A DNA stretch of 64,000 nucleotides from Massilia sp. CF038 (GTDB lineage Bacteria > Pseudomonadota > Gammaproteobacteria > Burkholderiales > Burkholderiaceae_D). The notes under the pieces are model-generated. The model saw only the letters and a list, made by a program, of their open reading frames with translations, had not been told where the DNA came from and made no database searches. Numbering within the stretch: position 1 is the stretch's first letter; each line of letters starts with the position of its first letter. The translations under genes were made by a program, and so were the position numbers. Positions 17,487-26,806 of this stretch are shown here, piece by piece. The stretch spans positions 124,001-188,000 of the forward strand of contig NZ_FQWU01000001.1 in the NCBI RefSeq assembly GCF_900129765.1. The letters run 5' to 3'.

Positions 17487-18395
17487 TCAGGCGACGGCAG
17501 TCTTGGGGGCCATCGGGAAGCCCAGTTTTTCGCGCGAATCGTAATACGCTTGCGCGACCAGGCGCGAGAGCGTGCGCACGCGGCCGATGTAGGCAGCGCG
17601 CTCGGTCACGGAAATGGCGCCGCGGGCGTCGAGCATGTTAAAGCTGTGCGACGCTTTCATGATCTGTTCGTAGGCCGGCAGCGTGAGCTGCAACTCGATC
17701 AGGCGCTTCGCTTCCGATTCATGGTTGGCAAATTGCGCGAACAGCAGGTCGGTGTTGGCGTGTTCGAAGTTGTAGGTCGACTGCTCAACTTCGTTCTGGT
17801 GGTACACGTCGCCATACGACAGGCGCTTGGTCTCGCCATTTTCTTGCCACTCGGTCCAGACCAGGTCGTACACGTTTTCCACGCCCTGCAGGTACATGGC
17901 CAGGCGCTCGATACCGTAGGTGATTTCACCCAGCACCGGCTTGCAATCGAGGCCGCCCACTTGCTGGAAGTAGGTGAACTGCGTCACTTCCATGCCGTTG
18001 AGCCAGACTTCCCAACCCAGGCCCCAGGCGCCCAGGGTCGGGCTTTCCCAGTCGTCTTCGACAAAGCGCACATCATTCTTTTGCAGATCCAGACCCAGGG
18101 CCGCGAGCGAACCGAGGTACAGGTCGAGAATGTTTTCCGGCGCCGGCTTGAGCACCACCTGATACTGGTAGTAGTGCTGCAGGCGGTTCGGATTCTCGCC
18201 ATAGCGGCCATCCTTCGGGCGGCGCGATGGCTGCACGTAGGCGGCGCGCCAGGGTTCCGGGCCGATGGCGCGCAGGAAGGTGCCGGTGTGGAAAGTGCCG
18301 GCGCCAACTTCCATGTCGTACGGCTGGAGCAGGGCGCAGCCCTGCTTGTCCCAGTAGGATTGCAAGGTCAGAATGATTTGTTGGAATGTGAGCAT
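17487..18395 (-). CDS. glyQ: Glycine--tRNA ligase alpha subunit
   Basis: The 302-residue catalytic class II aminoacyl-tRNA synthetase subunit. The N-terminus [19 protein letters not shown] and the stretches [41 protein letters not shown] and [22 protein letters not shown] are family hallmarks. The subunit forms an alpha2-beta2 enzyme with GlyS encoded next. It lies about 105 bp downstream of lnt on the same strand, a gap large enough for its own promoter. Confidence 0.97.
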   Translation of the reverse strand: MLTFQQIILTLQSYWDKQGCALLQPYDMEVGAGTFHTGTFLRAIGPEPWRAAYVQPSRRPKDGRYGENPNRLQHYYQYQVVLKPAPENILDLYLGSLAALGLDLQKNDVRFVEDDWESPTLGAWGLGWEVWLNGMEVTQFTYFQQVGGLDCKPVLGEITYGIERLAMYLQGVENVYDLVWTEWQENGETKRLSYGDVYHQNEVEQSTYNFEHANTDLLFAQFANHESEAKRLIELQLTLPAYEQIMKASHSFNMLDARGAISVTERAAYIGRVRTLSRLVAQAYYDSREKLGFPMAPKTAVA

Positions 18396-18500
18396 CTTGG
18401 GTAGCTGCCGCGCGCCGGGCGCGCGAACGAAGTGAGTTTGCTAAAACGACCAATTTTAGCGGGTTTTGCAGCCAGACTGGGCCTGGCCGTGACAACTAAG

Positions 18501-20057
18501 TCACTTTTGCCGGCTTTTTTCGTATCTGCGGCCGGAAATCCAGGCCGCCGCCAGGGCCAGCGCGGCCAGCAGCAGCATCGTGTAGTTGCCAAAGCGGATG
18601 AACGGCGTCATGCCGCCCATGCCTTGCACGGTCGCTGCCAGCGTGCCCTGGGTGTAGTTGGGCAGGGCACTGGCGATCTTGCCGTGGCTGTCGATCACCA
18701 CGGTGGCGCCGCTGTTGGTCGAGCGCAGCATCGGGCGACCGGTTTCCATCGAGCGCATCTGCGACATTTGCACATGCTGCGGAATGGCCACCGATTCGCC
18801 GAACCAGGCCAGATTGGACACATTGAGCAGCATGGTCGCGGGCCGCGGCGCGCTGCGTAATTGCAGTGCGATTTCCTCGCCGAACACGTCTTCGTAGCAA
18901 ATATTAGGTAGCACCAGCTGGTCCTTGACCGCAAACGGGGCCTGGACTTCAGCGCCGCGCGACATGTCGCCCAGCGGAATTTGCATCATGTCGACAAACC
19001 AGCGGAAACCGGTCGGCACAAATTCGCCGAACGGCACCAGGTGCTGCTTGTCAAAGCGGTATAACTGGCCCGTGGGCGCAAAGCCGATCACGCTGTTGGC
19101 ATACTTGCCCGGACCGTCCGAGAGGGGAATGCCAAACAGAAGATGGCTGTTGCTGCCCTTGGCGAACAACTGCAGCGATTCGATGTAGTCCGGTGGCAGG
19201 TTGTGCGGCAAGCGGGGAATGGCGGTCTCGGGCAGGGCAATCAGGTCGGCCGGCTCTGCCGTGGTCATCTTGTGGTACAGATCGAGCGTGCGGGCAAAGT
19301 TTGCAGGGTCAAATTTTTCTTGCTGCGGAATGTTCCCTTGCAGCAGGCGCACGGTAATTGGCTGGCCTTGGGGTGACGTCCAGTTGACGAAGGTCAGCGC
19401 GAAGCCCAGCGCCAGGGTGGTGCCCAGCACGGCGCCGCCCAGCACGCGCTTGCGCTGCGTGAACATGACCACGCAGCTGCCGCACAGCGCGGCCAGCACG
19501 CCAATGCCGTAGGCGCCAATCAGGGGTGCAAAGCCGCCCAGCGGACTGTTGTTGTGAGCATAGCCCGACGCAACCCATGGGAAACCAGTCATCACCCAGC
19601 CGCGCATCCATTCCGACAAGCCCCAGCAGAATGGCAACACCAGCAGCAGGAAACTGGTGACTGGCAGGGTCAGTCGGCGCCGCAGCCAGGTGGCCACGCC
19701 GGCGGCGAGCGCGCCGAACAAGCCCATGTAGGCGCCCAGCAGGCATACAGCCGCAACCGCCATCGGACCAGGGATGTGGCCGAAGCGGTTCATGGTGATG
19801 TACAGCCAGTGCATGCCGGCCACCGACCAGCCAAAGCCGAAGGCCCAGCCAATCAGCGAACTGCGGCGCACCCGCGTATCCATGCCGACCTGGTAGAACA
19901 GGAAGGCCAGCGACAGGATCTGCACGGGCCACCAGCCGAAGGGCGCGAACGAAAACACGCTGGCTGCGCCCGCGAGGGCGGCAAACAGCATGGGCAGGGC
20001 AGTGGTGCGCGGCGCGGGCGTGCCGCCCGGCGCAGGGGTGGTGCGGCGACGCAGCAT
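18501..20057 (-). CDS. lnt: Apolipoprotein N-acyltransferase
   Basis: A 518-residue inner-membrane enzyme that adds the third acyl chain to the N-terminal cysteine of lipoproteins. Several membrane helices fill residues 20-225 and are followed by a nitrilase-type domain on the periplasmic side. The catalytic triad is visible as Glu277 (ALPETAIP), Lys337 (DKQHLVPFGEF) and Cys387 (NICYED). One more helix lies near the C-terminus. The start codon overlaps the corC stop (ATGA), reproducing the usual corC-lnt coupling. Confidence 0.96.
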   Translation of the reverse strand: MLRRRTTPAPGGTPAPRTTALPMLFAALAGAASVFSFAPFGWWPVQILSLAFLFYQVGMDTRVRRSSLIGWAFGFGWSVAGMHWLYITMNRFGHIPGPMAVAAVCLLGAYMGLFGALAAGVATWLRRRLTLPVTSFLLLVLPFCWGLSEWMRGWVMTGFPWVASGYAHNNSPLGGFAPLIGAYGIGVLAALCGSCVVMFTQRKRVLGGAVLGTTLALGFALTFVNWTSPQGQPITVRLLQGNIPQQEKFDPANFARTLDLYHKMTTAEPADLIALPETAIPRLPHNLPPDYIESLQLFAKGSNSHLLFGIPLSDGPGKYANSVIGFAPTGQLYRFDKQHLVPFGEFVPTGFRWFVDMMQIPLGDMSRGAEVQAPFAVKDQLVLPNICYEDVFGEEIALQLRSAPRPATMLLNVSNLAWFGESVAIPQHVQMSQMRSMETGRPMLRSTNSGATVVIDSHGKIASALPNYTQGTLAATVQGMGGMTPFIRFGNYTMLLLAALALAAAWISGRRYEKSRQK

Positions 20058-20935
20058 CAGTCGCGTTCGTCTTCAGGCAGGGGCAGTTTTTCCACCAGCA
20101 GCACATGCACCTGGCGGGCGTCGGCGCGCAGCACCTCGAAACGCAGGTTGTTCAGGTCGAACACGTCGCCCTTGTGCGGCATGCGGCCCAGGTGGTTGGC
20201 GACCAGGCCGCCGATGGTGTCAACGTCGTCTTCGGGCAGGTCGGCGCCGACTTCCTCGTTGAACTGGGCGATTTCGGTCAGTGCCTTGATGCGCCAGCGT
20301 GGACCGAGCTGGCCTTCTTTGATGGAGAGGATGTTGTCTTCCTCTTCGTCGAAATCGTATTCGTCTTCGATGTCGCCCACGATCTGCTCGAGCACGTCTT
20401 CGATGGTGATCAGGCCGGCCACGCCGCTGTACTCGTCCACCACGATGGCCATGTGGTTGTGGTTGGCGCGGAAGTCGCGCAACAGCACGTTCAAGCGCTT
20501 CGATTCAGGGATGAAAATGGCCGGGCGCAGCATGTCGCGCACATCAAATGATTCTTCGGCGTAGTATCGCAGTAAATCCTTGGCCAGCAGGATGCCGACC
20601 ACGCGGTCACGTTCGCCTTCGATGGCAGGGAAGCGCGAGTGGGCTGTTTCCAGCACCTGGGGCATCCATTCTTCGATAGGCTTGGAAATGTCGATCACGT
20701 CCATCTGCGAGCGCGGCACCATGATGTCGCGGGCGGACAGGTCCGATACCTGGAACACGCCTTCGATCATGGACAGCGCATCGGCGTCGATCAGGTTGCG
20801 TTCGTGGGCGTCGTGCAGAACTTCGAGCAGCTCTGCGCGGTTTTCGGGCTCGGGGGAGATCAGTGCGGTCAGGCGTTCAAACAGTGACCGGTGGGTTTTG
20901 GCGTCCGTGCGGACGTCATAAGAGTGCTCTGGCAT
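20057..20935 (-). CDS. corC: CorC/YbeX-type CBS domain protein
   Basis: A 292-residue cytoplasmic protein with a pair of CBS domains (about residues 70-190) followed by a CorC/HlyC transporter-associated domain (about 205-285). It starts at MPEHSYDVRTD; an in-frame upstream ATG would read through a low-complexity leader and is less likely. Members are linked to magnesium/cobalt homeostasis and ribosome function. In many proteobacteria the order is phoH-ybeY-corC-lnt. Here ybeY and phoH lie more than 7 kb upstream on the same strand, with an accessory block in between, so corC must be served by a different promoter. Confidence 0.92.
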   Translation of the reverse strand: MPEHSYDVRTDAKTHRSLFERLTALISPEPENRAELLEVLHDAHERNLIDADALSMIEGVFQVSDLSARDIMVPRSQMDVIDISKPIEEWMPQVLETAHSRFPAIEGERDRVVGILLAKDLLRYYAEESFDVRDMLRPAIFIPESKRLNVLLRDFRANHNHMAIVVDEYSGVAGLITIEDVLEQIVGDIEDEYDFDEEEDNILSIKEGQLGPRWRIKALTEIAQFNEEVGADLPEDDVDTIGGLVANHLGRMPHKGDVFDLNNLRFEVLRADARQVHVLLVEKLPLPEDERD

Positions 20936-21068
20936 AGTTGGCGTGAGCCGTTGTTGCAATAGGCGTAGGATACACCAAAAGCCAAGTTGCCTGTTTTTTA
21001 AGCGAATTTGCCATTGTATTGACAAGATTTCCGGGTGGCTTAGGTGCGCCGCGCGGGCAGTCGCCGTT

Positions 21069-21398
21069 TTATATTTGTATCACCGCCGTCGTCTTCGTGA
21101 CGGCGGGGACCTGTTCCACGCCGCCGAATCCGGCTAAGTGCTATAGGCCCCCGCCTGCGCGAGGGCGATGTAACTCAGTCTTATTTTTGTACCACCGCCG
21201 TCGTCCTCGCGACGGCGGGGACCTATGCCACGCTGCCGAATTCGGCTAAGTGCTATAGGCCCCCGCCTTCGCGAGGGCGATGTAAGTCAGTCTTATATTT
21301 GCACCACCGCCGTCGTCCTCGCGAAGGCGGGGACCTGTTCCACGCTGCCGAATTCGGCTAAGTGCTATAGGCCCCCGCCTTCGCGAGGGCGATGTAAC
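21069..21398. repeat. Three tandem palindromic repeat elements (R5-R7), period 112 bp
   Basis: Three head-to-tail units beginning near 21069, 21181 and 21293, each made of a 5' stretch (TTATATTTGTATCACCGCCG or close variant), the inverted-repeat core and CGATGTAA at its end. They fill the gap between the divergent corC and the molybdenum-enzyme operon. Copies 2 and 3 are closest; copy 1 has more substitutions (CGTGACGG for CGCGAAGG). The last copy ends 15 bp before the ATG of the iron-sulfur subunit. No other gene is visible in 20936-21413. Confidence 0.92.
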
Positions 21399-21413
21399 TT
21401 ACTGGAGCCACCC

Positions 21414-21869
21414 ATGCCCGCGCTACAAATTAACGGCAAGACCCTCAATCTCGACGTCACTGACGACATGCCCCTGCTGTGGGCCTTGCGTGACGTGGCC
21501 GGCCTGACCGGCACCAAATTCGGCTGCGGGGTGTCGCTGTGCGGCGCCTGCACCGTGCACGTGGACGGCCAGGCCGTGCGCTCCTGCGTTACGCCGGTCG
21601 GCTCGCTGGCGGGCAAACAGATCGTCACCATCGAAGCCATAGGCGACGACCCGGTCGGCGCACGCGTGCAGGAAGCCTGGCGCAAGATCGACGTGGTGCA
21701 GTGCGGCTACTGCCAGTCAGGCCAGGTGATGGCCGCCACGGCGCTGCTGCGCGCCAAGCCGGCGCCGACCGACGCCGAGATTGACGCCGGCATGTCGGGC
21801 AACATCTGCCGCTGCGGCACCTATGGCCGCATCCGCGCCGCCATCAAAATCGCTGCGACCACCAAATAA
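21414..21869 (+). CDS. iorA: Molybdenum hydroxylase small subunit, [2Fe-2S] (isoquinoline 1-oxidoreductase alpha type)
   Basis: A 151-residue iron-sulfur subunit of the xanthine-oxidase family. An N-terminal plant-ferredoxin-like cluster site [16 protein letters not shown] (residues 38-53) and the second helical-domain cluster CGYCQSGQ...CRCGTY (about residues 100-138) are complete. It starts at an ATG preceded by GGAGCC; a longer frame upstream only translates the repeat. It passes electrons from the molybdopterin subunit encoded next, 10 bp downstream. The two-subunit arrangement without an FAD subunit is that of isoquinoline 1-oxidoreductase and related aldehyde dehydrogenases. The actual substrate is unknown. 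Confidence 0.93.
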   Translation: MPALQINGKTLNLDVTDDMPLLWALRDVAGLTGTKFGCGVSLCGACTVHVDGQAVRSCVTPVGSLAGKQIVTIEAIGDDPVGARVQEAWRKIDVVQCGYCQSGQVMAATALLRAKPAPTDAEIDAGMSGNICRCGTYGRIRAAIKIAATTK

Positions 21870-21879
21870 GGAGCCGGCC

Positions 21880-24099
21880 ATGAAACCATCCATGTCACGC
21901 CGCCGCTTCCTGCAGGTGGGCGCCGCTGCCGGCGGCGGCTTGCTCATTTCCTTCAACCTGACTGGCTGCAAGCGCAGCGACGAACGCGCCGAGCCGCCAT
22001 CGGAACAAGCGGTGGGCACTGCCGCCACCAAGGAATCGAAGCGCGCGCCAGGACTGGCGCAAAACGCCTTCATTAAAATCGGACGCGATGGCATTGTCAC
22101 GCTGATCGTGCACAAGGCCGAAATGGGGCAGGGCGTGTTCACGTCCATGCCGATGCTGCTGGCCGAGGAGCTGGAAGTGGACCTGGCCAAGGTCAAGCTG
22201 GAACACGCACCTGCCAACAACAGCCTGTACAGCGACCCGCTGCTGGGCGGGCAGGTCACGGGCGGCTCCACCTCCGTGCGCGGCGCCTGGAAACCACTGC
22301 GCGAAGCCGGCGCCACCGCACGCGCGGTGCTGGTGCAGGCAGCTGCGCAAACCTGGCAGGTTGACGCGGCCACTTGCAGCGCCAAGAACGGCGCCGTTGT
22401 GCATGCGGCGTCGGGCCGTTCGCTGCATTACGGGGAACTAGTCGATGCCGCAGCCAAGCTCGATCCGCCAGCCGTCATCCGCCTGAAAAAGCCGGAAGAA
22501 TTCACGCTCATCGGCACCCCGCTCAAGCGGCTGGACTCGGTCGCCAAGATTAATGGCACGGCGCAGTTTGGCATTGACGCGAAACTGCCAGGCATGCTGG
22601 TGGCCACGGTGGCTGCCTCCCCGGTCCCAGGTGGCAAGCTGAAAGGCACCAACGATCAAGCTGCCATGGCCGTCAAGGGCGTGCGGCAAGTCCTCAAGCT
22701 CGATAACGCCGTGGCCGTGGTGGGCGACCATATGTGGGCGGCCAAGCAGGGTCTGGCCGCGCTGGCGCCCACGTGGGACGACGGCCCGAATGCCAATGTC
22801 ACCATTGACGCCATTCGCACCACCATGAACGAGGCTGCGAAGAAGGCCGGCGCCACCGGCGAGAACAAGGGCGACGCGGTCAAGGCCCTGGCCATGCAGG
22901 AAGGCGGGCGCAAGATCGAGGCAGTGTACGAAGTGCCGTTCCTGGCGCATGCCACCATGGAGCCGATGAATTGCACCGTCGACCTGCGCGCCGATGGATG
23001 CGACCTGTACGTGGGCACCCAGGTGCCGACCTTTGCCCAGGGCGCCGCTGCCAAGCTGACTGGCCTGCCGCCGGAGAAGGTCCGCGTGCACAATTTTTAC
23101 ATCGGTGGCGGCTTCGGCCGGCGGCTGGAAGTGGACAACGTGGTGCAGGCGGTCTCCTTCGCCAAGCTGATGAAGGCGCCCGTTAAATTCATCTGGACCC
23201 GTGAGGAAGACATCCAGCACGATATGTACCGTCCCTACTATATCGACCATCTGTCGGCCCGCCTGGGCAAGGATGGCAGGCCGGCCGCCTGGTTCCACAA
23301 GGTGACGGGTTCCTCGATCATGGCGCGCTTTGCGCCGGATGCGGTGAAGGATGGCGTCGATCCCGATGCGGTGGAAGGCGCGCGCGATCTGCAGTACACC
23401 ATTGGCGACATGCGGGTCGAGTATGTGCGCCACGAGCCCTCGCTGGCCACGGCCTTCTGGCGCGGTGTGGGGCCGACCCACAATGTGTTCGTGGTAGAGA
23501 GTTTCATGGACGAGCTGGCGCTGGCGGCCGGGCAGGATCCGGTGGCGTATCGCCGGGCGCTGCTGGACAAGTCGCCGCGCATGCTGGGCGTGCTCAATCT
23601 GGTGGCCGAAAAATCGGGTTGGACCAGCAAACTCAAGCCGGTGGCGGGGCGGCGCGTGGGACGCGGGGTGTCGGCGCAATTTGCCTTTGGGACGTATATG
23701 GCGCAGGTGGCGGAGGTGTCGGTGGGGGCCGATGGCGATATCAAGGTGCACCGCGTGGTGTGTGCGCTCGATTGCGGTCAGGTGGTCAATCCCGATACGG
23801 TGGTGGCGCAGATTGAAGGCGGTGTGGTGTTCGGACTGGGTGCGGCATTGTGGAGCGAGATCACGCTGGAGAAGGGGCGGGTGGTGCAGTCCAACTTTGG
23901 CGATTACCGGGTCATGCGCATGAACGAGGCGCCGCATGTCGAGGTGCATATCGTGGCCAGCCATGACGATCCGGGCGGAATTGGCGAGCCGGGGACGGCT
24001 GCCATCGCACCGGCTGTGGCCAATGCGGTGGCTGCGGCCACGGGCAAGCGGATTCGCAAGCTGCCACTTGCGGCCAGTGCGGGGGTGCTAAAGGCTTAG
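21880..24099 (+). CDS. iorB: Molybdenum hydroxylase large subunit, Tat-exported (isoquinoline 1-oxidoreductase beta type)
   Basis: A 739-residue molybdopterin-binding subunit of the xanthine/aldehyde oxidase family. The N-terminus [22 protein letters not shown] is a twin-arginine signal, predicting a periplasmic enzyme. Recognisable segments are [37 protein letters not shown], the molybdopterin loop [38 protein letters not shown] and the C-terminal [17 protein letters not shown] containing the catalytic glutamate. AAGGAGCC precedes the ATG. The cytochrome acceptor subunit often found with such enzymes is not encoded adjacent. Substrate is not predictable; an aldehyde or N-heterocycle is likely. 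Confidence 0.93.
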   Translation: MKPSMSRRRFLQVGAAAGGGLLISFNLTGCKRSDERAEPPSEQAVGTAATKESKRAPGLAQNAFIKIGRDGIVTLIVHKAEMGQGVFTSMPMLLAEELEVDLAKVKLEHAPANNSLYSDPLLGGQVTGGSTSVRGAWKPLREAGATARAVLVQAAAQTWQVDAATCSAKNGAVVHAASGRSLHYGELVDAAAKLDPPAVIRLKKPEEFTLIGTPLKRLDSVAKINGTAQFGIDAKLPGMLVATVAASPVPGGKLKGTNDQAAMAVKGVRQVLKLDNAVAVVGDHMWAAKQGLAALAPTWDDGPNANVTIDAIRTTMNEAAKKAGATGENKGDAVKALAMQEGGRKIEAVYEVPFLAHATMEPMNCTVDLRADGCDLYVGTQVPTFAQGAAAKLTGLPPEKVRVHNFYIGGGFGRRLEVDNVVQAVSFAKLMKAPVKFIWTREEDIQHDMYRPYYIDHLSARLGKDGRPAAWFHKVTGSSIMARFAPDAVKDGVDPDAVEGARDLQYTIGDMRVEYVRHEPSLATAFWRGVGPTHNVFVVESFMDELALAAGQDPVAYRRALLDKSPRMLGVLNLVAEKSGWTSKLKPVAGRRVGRGVSAQFAFGTYMAQVAEVSVGADGDIKVHRVVCALDCGQVVNPDTVVAQIEGGVVFGLGAALWSEITLEKGRVVQSNFGDYRVMRMNEAPHVEVHIVASHDDPGGIGEPGTAAIAPAVANAVAAATGKRIRKLPLAASAGVLKA

Positions 24100-24127
24100 C
24101 ACGCCGCTTTGATGCAGGTGTAGAACG

Positions 24128-24228
24128 AACCACCACATCGCCCTCGCGAAGGCGGGGGGCCTATTCCACGTATCCGAATTCGGTTACATGGGATAGGCCC
24201 CCGCCTTCGCGAGGGCGATGTGGTGGTT
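24128..24228. repeat. Palindromic repeat element copy R8, long perfect arms
   Basis: A 101-bp element with the longest stem in the window: both outer arms match over about 33 bases, from AACCACCACATCGCCCTCG inward, apart from a base or two near the loop. The loop contains GAATTC. It separates two convergent genes and its last two bases are the first bases of the minus-strand gene's stop triplet. It is a good candidate for a bidirectional terminator. Confidence 0.92.
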
Positions 24229-25807
24229 ATGGATGCGCTTCATCCTGCTGCGCGGGCCCCTTGTGTTCATCCGGCGGCTCACTGAGCGTGGCCGCGGCCA
24301 GCGGCCTGCGTGCCGGCCCATGCAGCACTTCGCCATCAGCTGCAAAGCGCGAACCATGGCAAGGGCAGTCCCACGACTTTTCCCCGGAATTCCAGTGCAC
24401 CGCGCAACCCAGGTGCGTACAAGCCGCCGACACCGCCTGCAGCCCACCATCTTCGCTGCGGTACACCGCCAGCAGTCTCCCGCCATCGCGCACCACCGCG
24501 CCTTCACCGGCAGCGATTTCATCGACCGATTCCACATCGCCGCCGCGCAGCCAGTCGGTGTACTGGGCCAGCGTGTTGGCCTGCTCGGTAATGAAGTCCC
24601 CAATGCCGTGGAAGGCCTTGCGTGCTGGCGAATACAGCGACGACCAGTCGTTGGCCCGCCCCAGAATCAGGTCGCTGATCAGAATCGCTCCGGCCGTGCA
24701 ATGCGTCATGCCATTGCCCGAGTCGCCAGTGATGATGTACACATTGTCGTGATCGAGCGGATTGCGGCCCAGGTAGGCCACTCCGTCGGACGGCTCCATC
24801 ACTTCGCCCGACCAGCGGTAATCCACTTCACCGGCCAGCGGGAAGCGCTTGCGCACCCACGCTTCGATCTTGTCGTAGCGGTGCTCTGGGTGGTCATCCT
24901 GACCGGTCTTGTGATCCTGGCCGCCCACGATCAGCAACTCGTAATTGGCGCCCGCAGGCGCCGAGGCCAGACGCACGTAGTAGTACGGGTCGCCCGTGTC
25001 CCACATCAGCATGCGCGGCAACGCATCTTTCGGCACGCGCGTGGCCACCACGTAGGTGCGGTAACCAGCCTGCTTGGTGTGCATGACCAGACGGTCGTTG
25101 AAGGGCGTGTTGGTCGCCACCACCACTGCACCTGCGTGGATGCTGCCCGCTTCGGTGCGCACATGGGCATTGCTGCTGTCGCCATCGATCGAGACAGCGC
25201 GCATATTGCCGTGAATGCGGCCGCCCATGCGGGTGATGGCGTCGGCCAGCCCTGCCAGGTAGCGCAGCGGATGGAACTGGGCCTGGCGGGCGAAGCGCAG
25301 GCAGGGGCCAGTGTCAAACGACAGACCGGGCACGCGTTCGAGACGGCGCACGTCCAGGCCCAGACGGGTGGTAACGGCGTATTCGCGCTCGAGCGTTTCG
25401 TCCCAGCGATGTTCAGGGCTGAACAGATAGCCGTCCAGGCGCTCGAATTCGCAGTCGATCCGCTCGCGCCGGATGATGGCTTCAACGCAGTCGGTGGCCT
25501 GGCGATAGGTGTTGGCCACCAGCGCTGCTTTTTCGCTGCCGAAGCCGCGCTCGATTTCGAAATAGCGCTCGTCGGGCGGGAAGAAGTGGGCGGTGGTGCG
25601 ACCGGTTTCGCCAGCACCAATGCCGGCCGCGTCGATCACGATCACCGATTTGCCGGCGCGTAGCAGCATGTAGGCAGTGCTCAGGCCGGCGATGCCGGCG
25701 CCGATGACGCAAACGTCGGCCTGGTCGTCGCCGGGGAGCGGCGGATATTCGGGCACGGTGGCAGTGGCGAGCCACACCGATGTAGTGCCATTAGGACTTT
25801 TATTCAT
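24227..25807 (-). CDS. FAD-dependent oxidoreductase with C-terminal Rieske [2Fe-2S] domain
   Basis: A 526-residue fusion protein. The N-terminal part is a DAO-type FAD oxidoreductase with the dinucleotide motif VCVIGAGIAGLSTAYMLL (about residues 32-49) and GDSGNGMTHCTAGAIL near 385. The C-terminal ~95 residues form a Rieske domain with CTHLGC and CPCHGSRF cluster ligands. A strong AGGAGG lies 8 bp before the ATG. Such fusions occur next to stress or redox genes in many bacteria but their substrate is unknown. A LysR gene lies 105 bp upstream on the same strand, so the two may be co-transcribed. Confidence 0.9.
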   Translation of the reverse strand: MNKSPNGTTSVWLATATVPEYPPLPGDDQADVCVIGAGIAGLSTAYMLLRAGKSVIVIDAAGIGAGETGRTTAHFFPPDERYFEIERGFGSEKAALVANTYRQATDCVEAIIRRERIDCEFERLDGYLFSPEHRWDETLEREYAVTTRLGLDVRRLERVPGLSFDTGPCLRFARQAQFHPLRYLAGLADAITRMGGRIHGNMRAVSIDGDSSNAHVRTEAGSIHAGAVVVATNTPFNDRLVMHTKQAGYRTYVVATRVPKDALPRMLMWDTGDPYYYVRLASAPAGANYELLIVGGQDHKTGQDDHPEHRYDKIEAWVRKRFPLAGEVDYRWSGEVMEPSDGVAYLGRNPLDHDNVYIITGDSGNGMTHCTAGAILISDLILGRANDWSSLYSPARKAFHGIGDFITEQANTLAQYTDWLRGGDVESVDEIAAGEGAVVRDGGRLLAVYRSEDGGLQAVSAACTHLGCAVHWNSGEKSWDCPCHGSRFAADGEVLHGPARRPLAAATLSEPPDEHKGPAQQDEAHP

Positions 25808-25912
25808 GGCAGGTTCCTCCTGTCTTGTTCTTTCTTGATTAGTGAAGCATCAAGTAGACAGGAGGGGCCGCGCTCTTACTGTGCGGCGGCGCACAAATCG
25901 TGCCGGAAGGAA

Positions 25913-26806
25913 TTACCTGTTGATGTAGGACGCGAGGCCGTCAGCAAGTGCGGAAAATACTACTGAGCATCTTTTACTATTGCGCAAGTCCTCGTGCATG
26001 GCCAGCCAGGTATCGAGCTCGATGGACAGCGCCTCTGGCAGCACGCGCACCAGTTCGGGCGTGCGGCGGGCGATGCCGGCCTGGCAAATGCCGATGCCGA
26101 AGCCGGCGCGAATGGCGGCCAGCTGGGCCAGGTCGCTGTCCGAGCGCAGCGCGAACATGGAGCGGGTCAGGTCACCAAGGTGGTGCTTGACGCTGCGGAT
26201 GAAGGCATTTTCGTGATCGAAGCCGATCAGCGAATGCTGCTGCAGTTCGGCCAGCGTGGCCGGGGTGCCGCGCCGCGCCAGATAGCTGCGGTGCGCGAAC
26301 AGGCCCAGCTCGATTGGGCCGACCCGGCGCGCCACCAGCGCGTCCTGCGCCGGGCGGACCATGCGGACGGCGATGTCGGCTTCGCGCCGCAGCAGATCTT
26401 GGGGGCGGTTGCTCAGTGCCAGTTCGATTTGCAGTTCGGGGTAGTGCTCGTGCAGCTGGGCCAGGATTGGGGGCAGCACTTCGCAGCCGACTGCTTCGCT
26501 GGCCGTGACGCGTACGGTACCGCGTGGCCGGTCACTGTCGCCGGAAGCGGCGCGCAGCAGGGCGGCAGCGGTGGCGGCCAGCGACTGGGCGTAGGGCTTC
26601 AGGAGCAGCGCCTGTTCGGTGGGGAGGTAACCCAGCTGGGAGCGCACGAACAGGGCGTAGCCGATGCTTGACTCGAGCGCGTCAATGTGGCGGCCGAGGG
26701 TGGGCTGGGCCAGGCCGAGTTCACGGGCGGCAGCGGACAGGGACCCGGCGTCGAGGACGGCCAGGAAGGAGCGGTACAGATCCCAGCCGGGTTCTTGCGT
26801 AGTCAT
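25913..26806 (-). CDS. LysR-family transcriptional regulator
   Basis: A 297-residue regulator with an N-terminal winged helix-turn-helix (LYRSFLAVLDAGSLSAAARELGLAQPTLGRHIDALE, residues 10-44) and a C-terminal effector-binding domain. The ATG used lies immediately next to the palindromic repeat R9; a longer frame only translates the repeat. It probably controls the FAD/Rieske oxidoreductase downstream or a target elsewhere; no divergent partner is adjacent because about 490 bp of repeats separate it from the SDR gene. The effector is unknown. Confidence 0.93.
   Translation of the reverse strand: MTTQEPGWDLYRSFLAVLDAGSLSAAARELGLAQPTLGRHIDALESSIGYALFVRSQLGYLPTEQALLLKPYAQSLAATAAALLRAASGDSDRPRGTVRVTASEAVGCEVLPPILAQLHEHYPELQIELALSNRPQDLLRREADIAVRMVRPAQDALVARRVGPIELGLFAHRSYLARRGTPATLAELQQHSLIGFDHENAFIRSVKHHLGDLTRSMFALRSDSDLAQLAAIRAGFGIGICQAGIARRTPELVRVLPEALSIELDTWLAMHEDLRNSKRCSVVFSALADGLASYINR

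Noticed and set aside
21069-21398. CRISPR-like array
   Set aside because: Regular 112-bp period and repeated units, but the spacers are themselves copies, the repeats are near 100 bp and there are no cas genes; it is a tandem duplication of a palindromic element.
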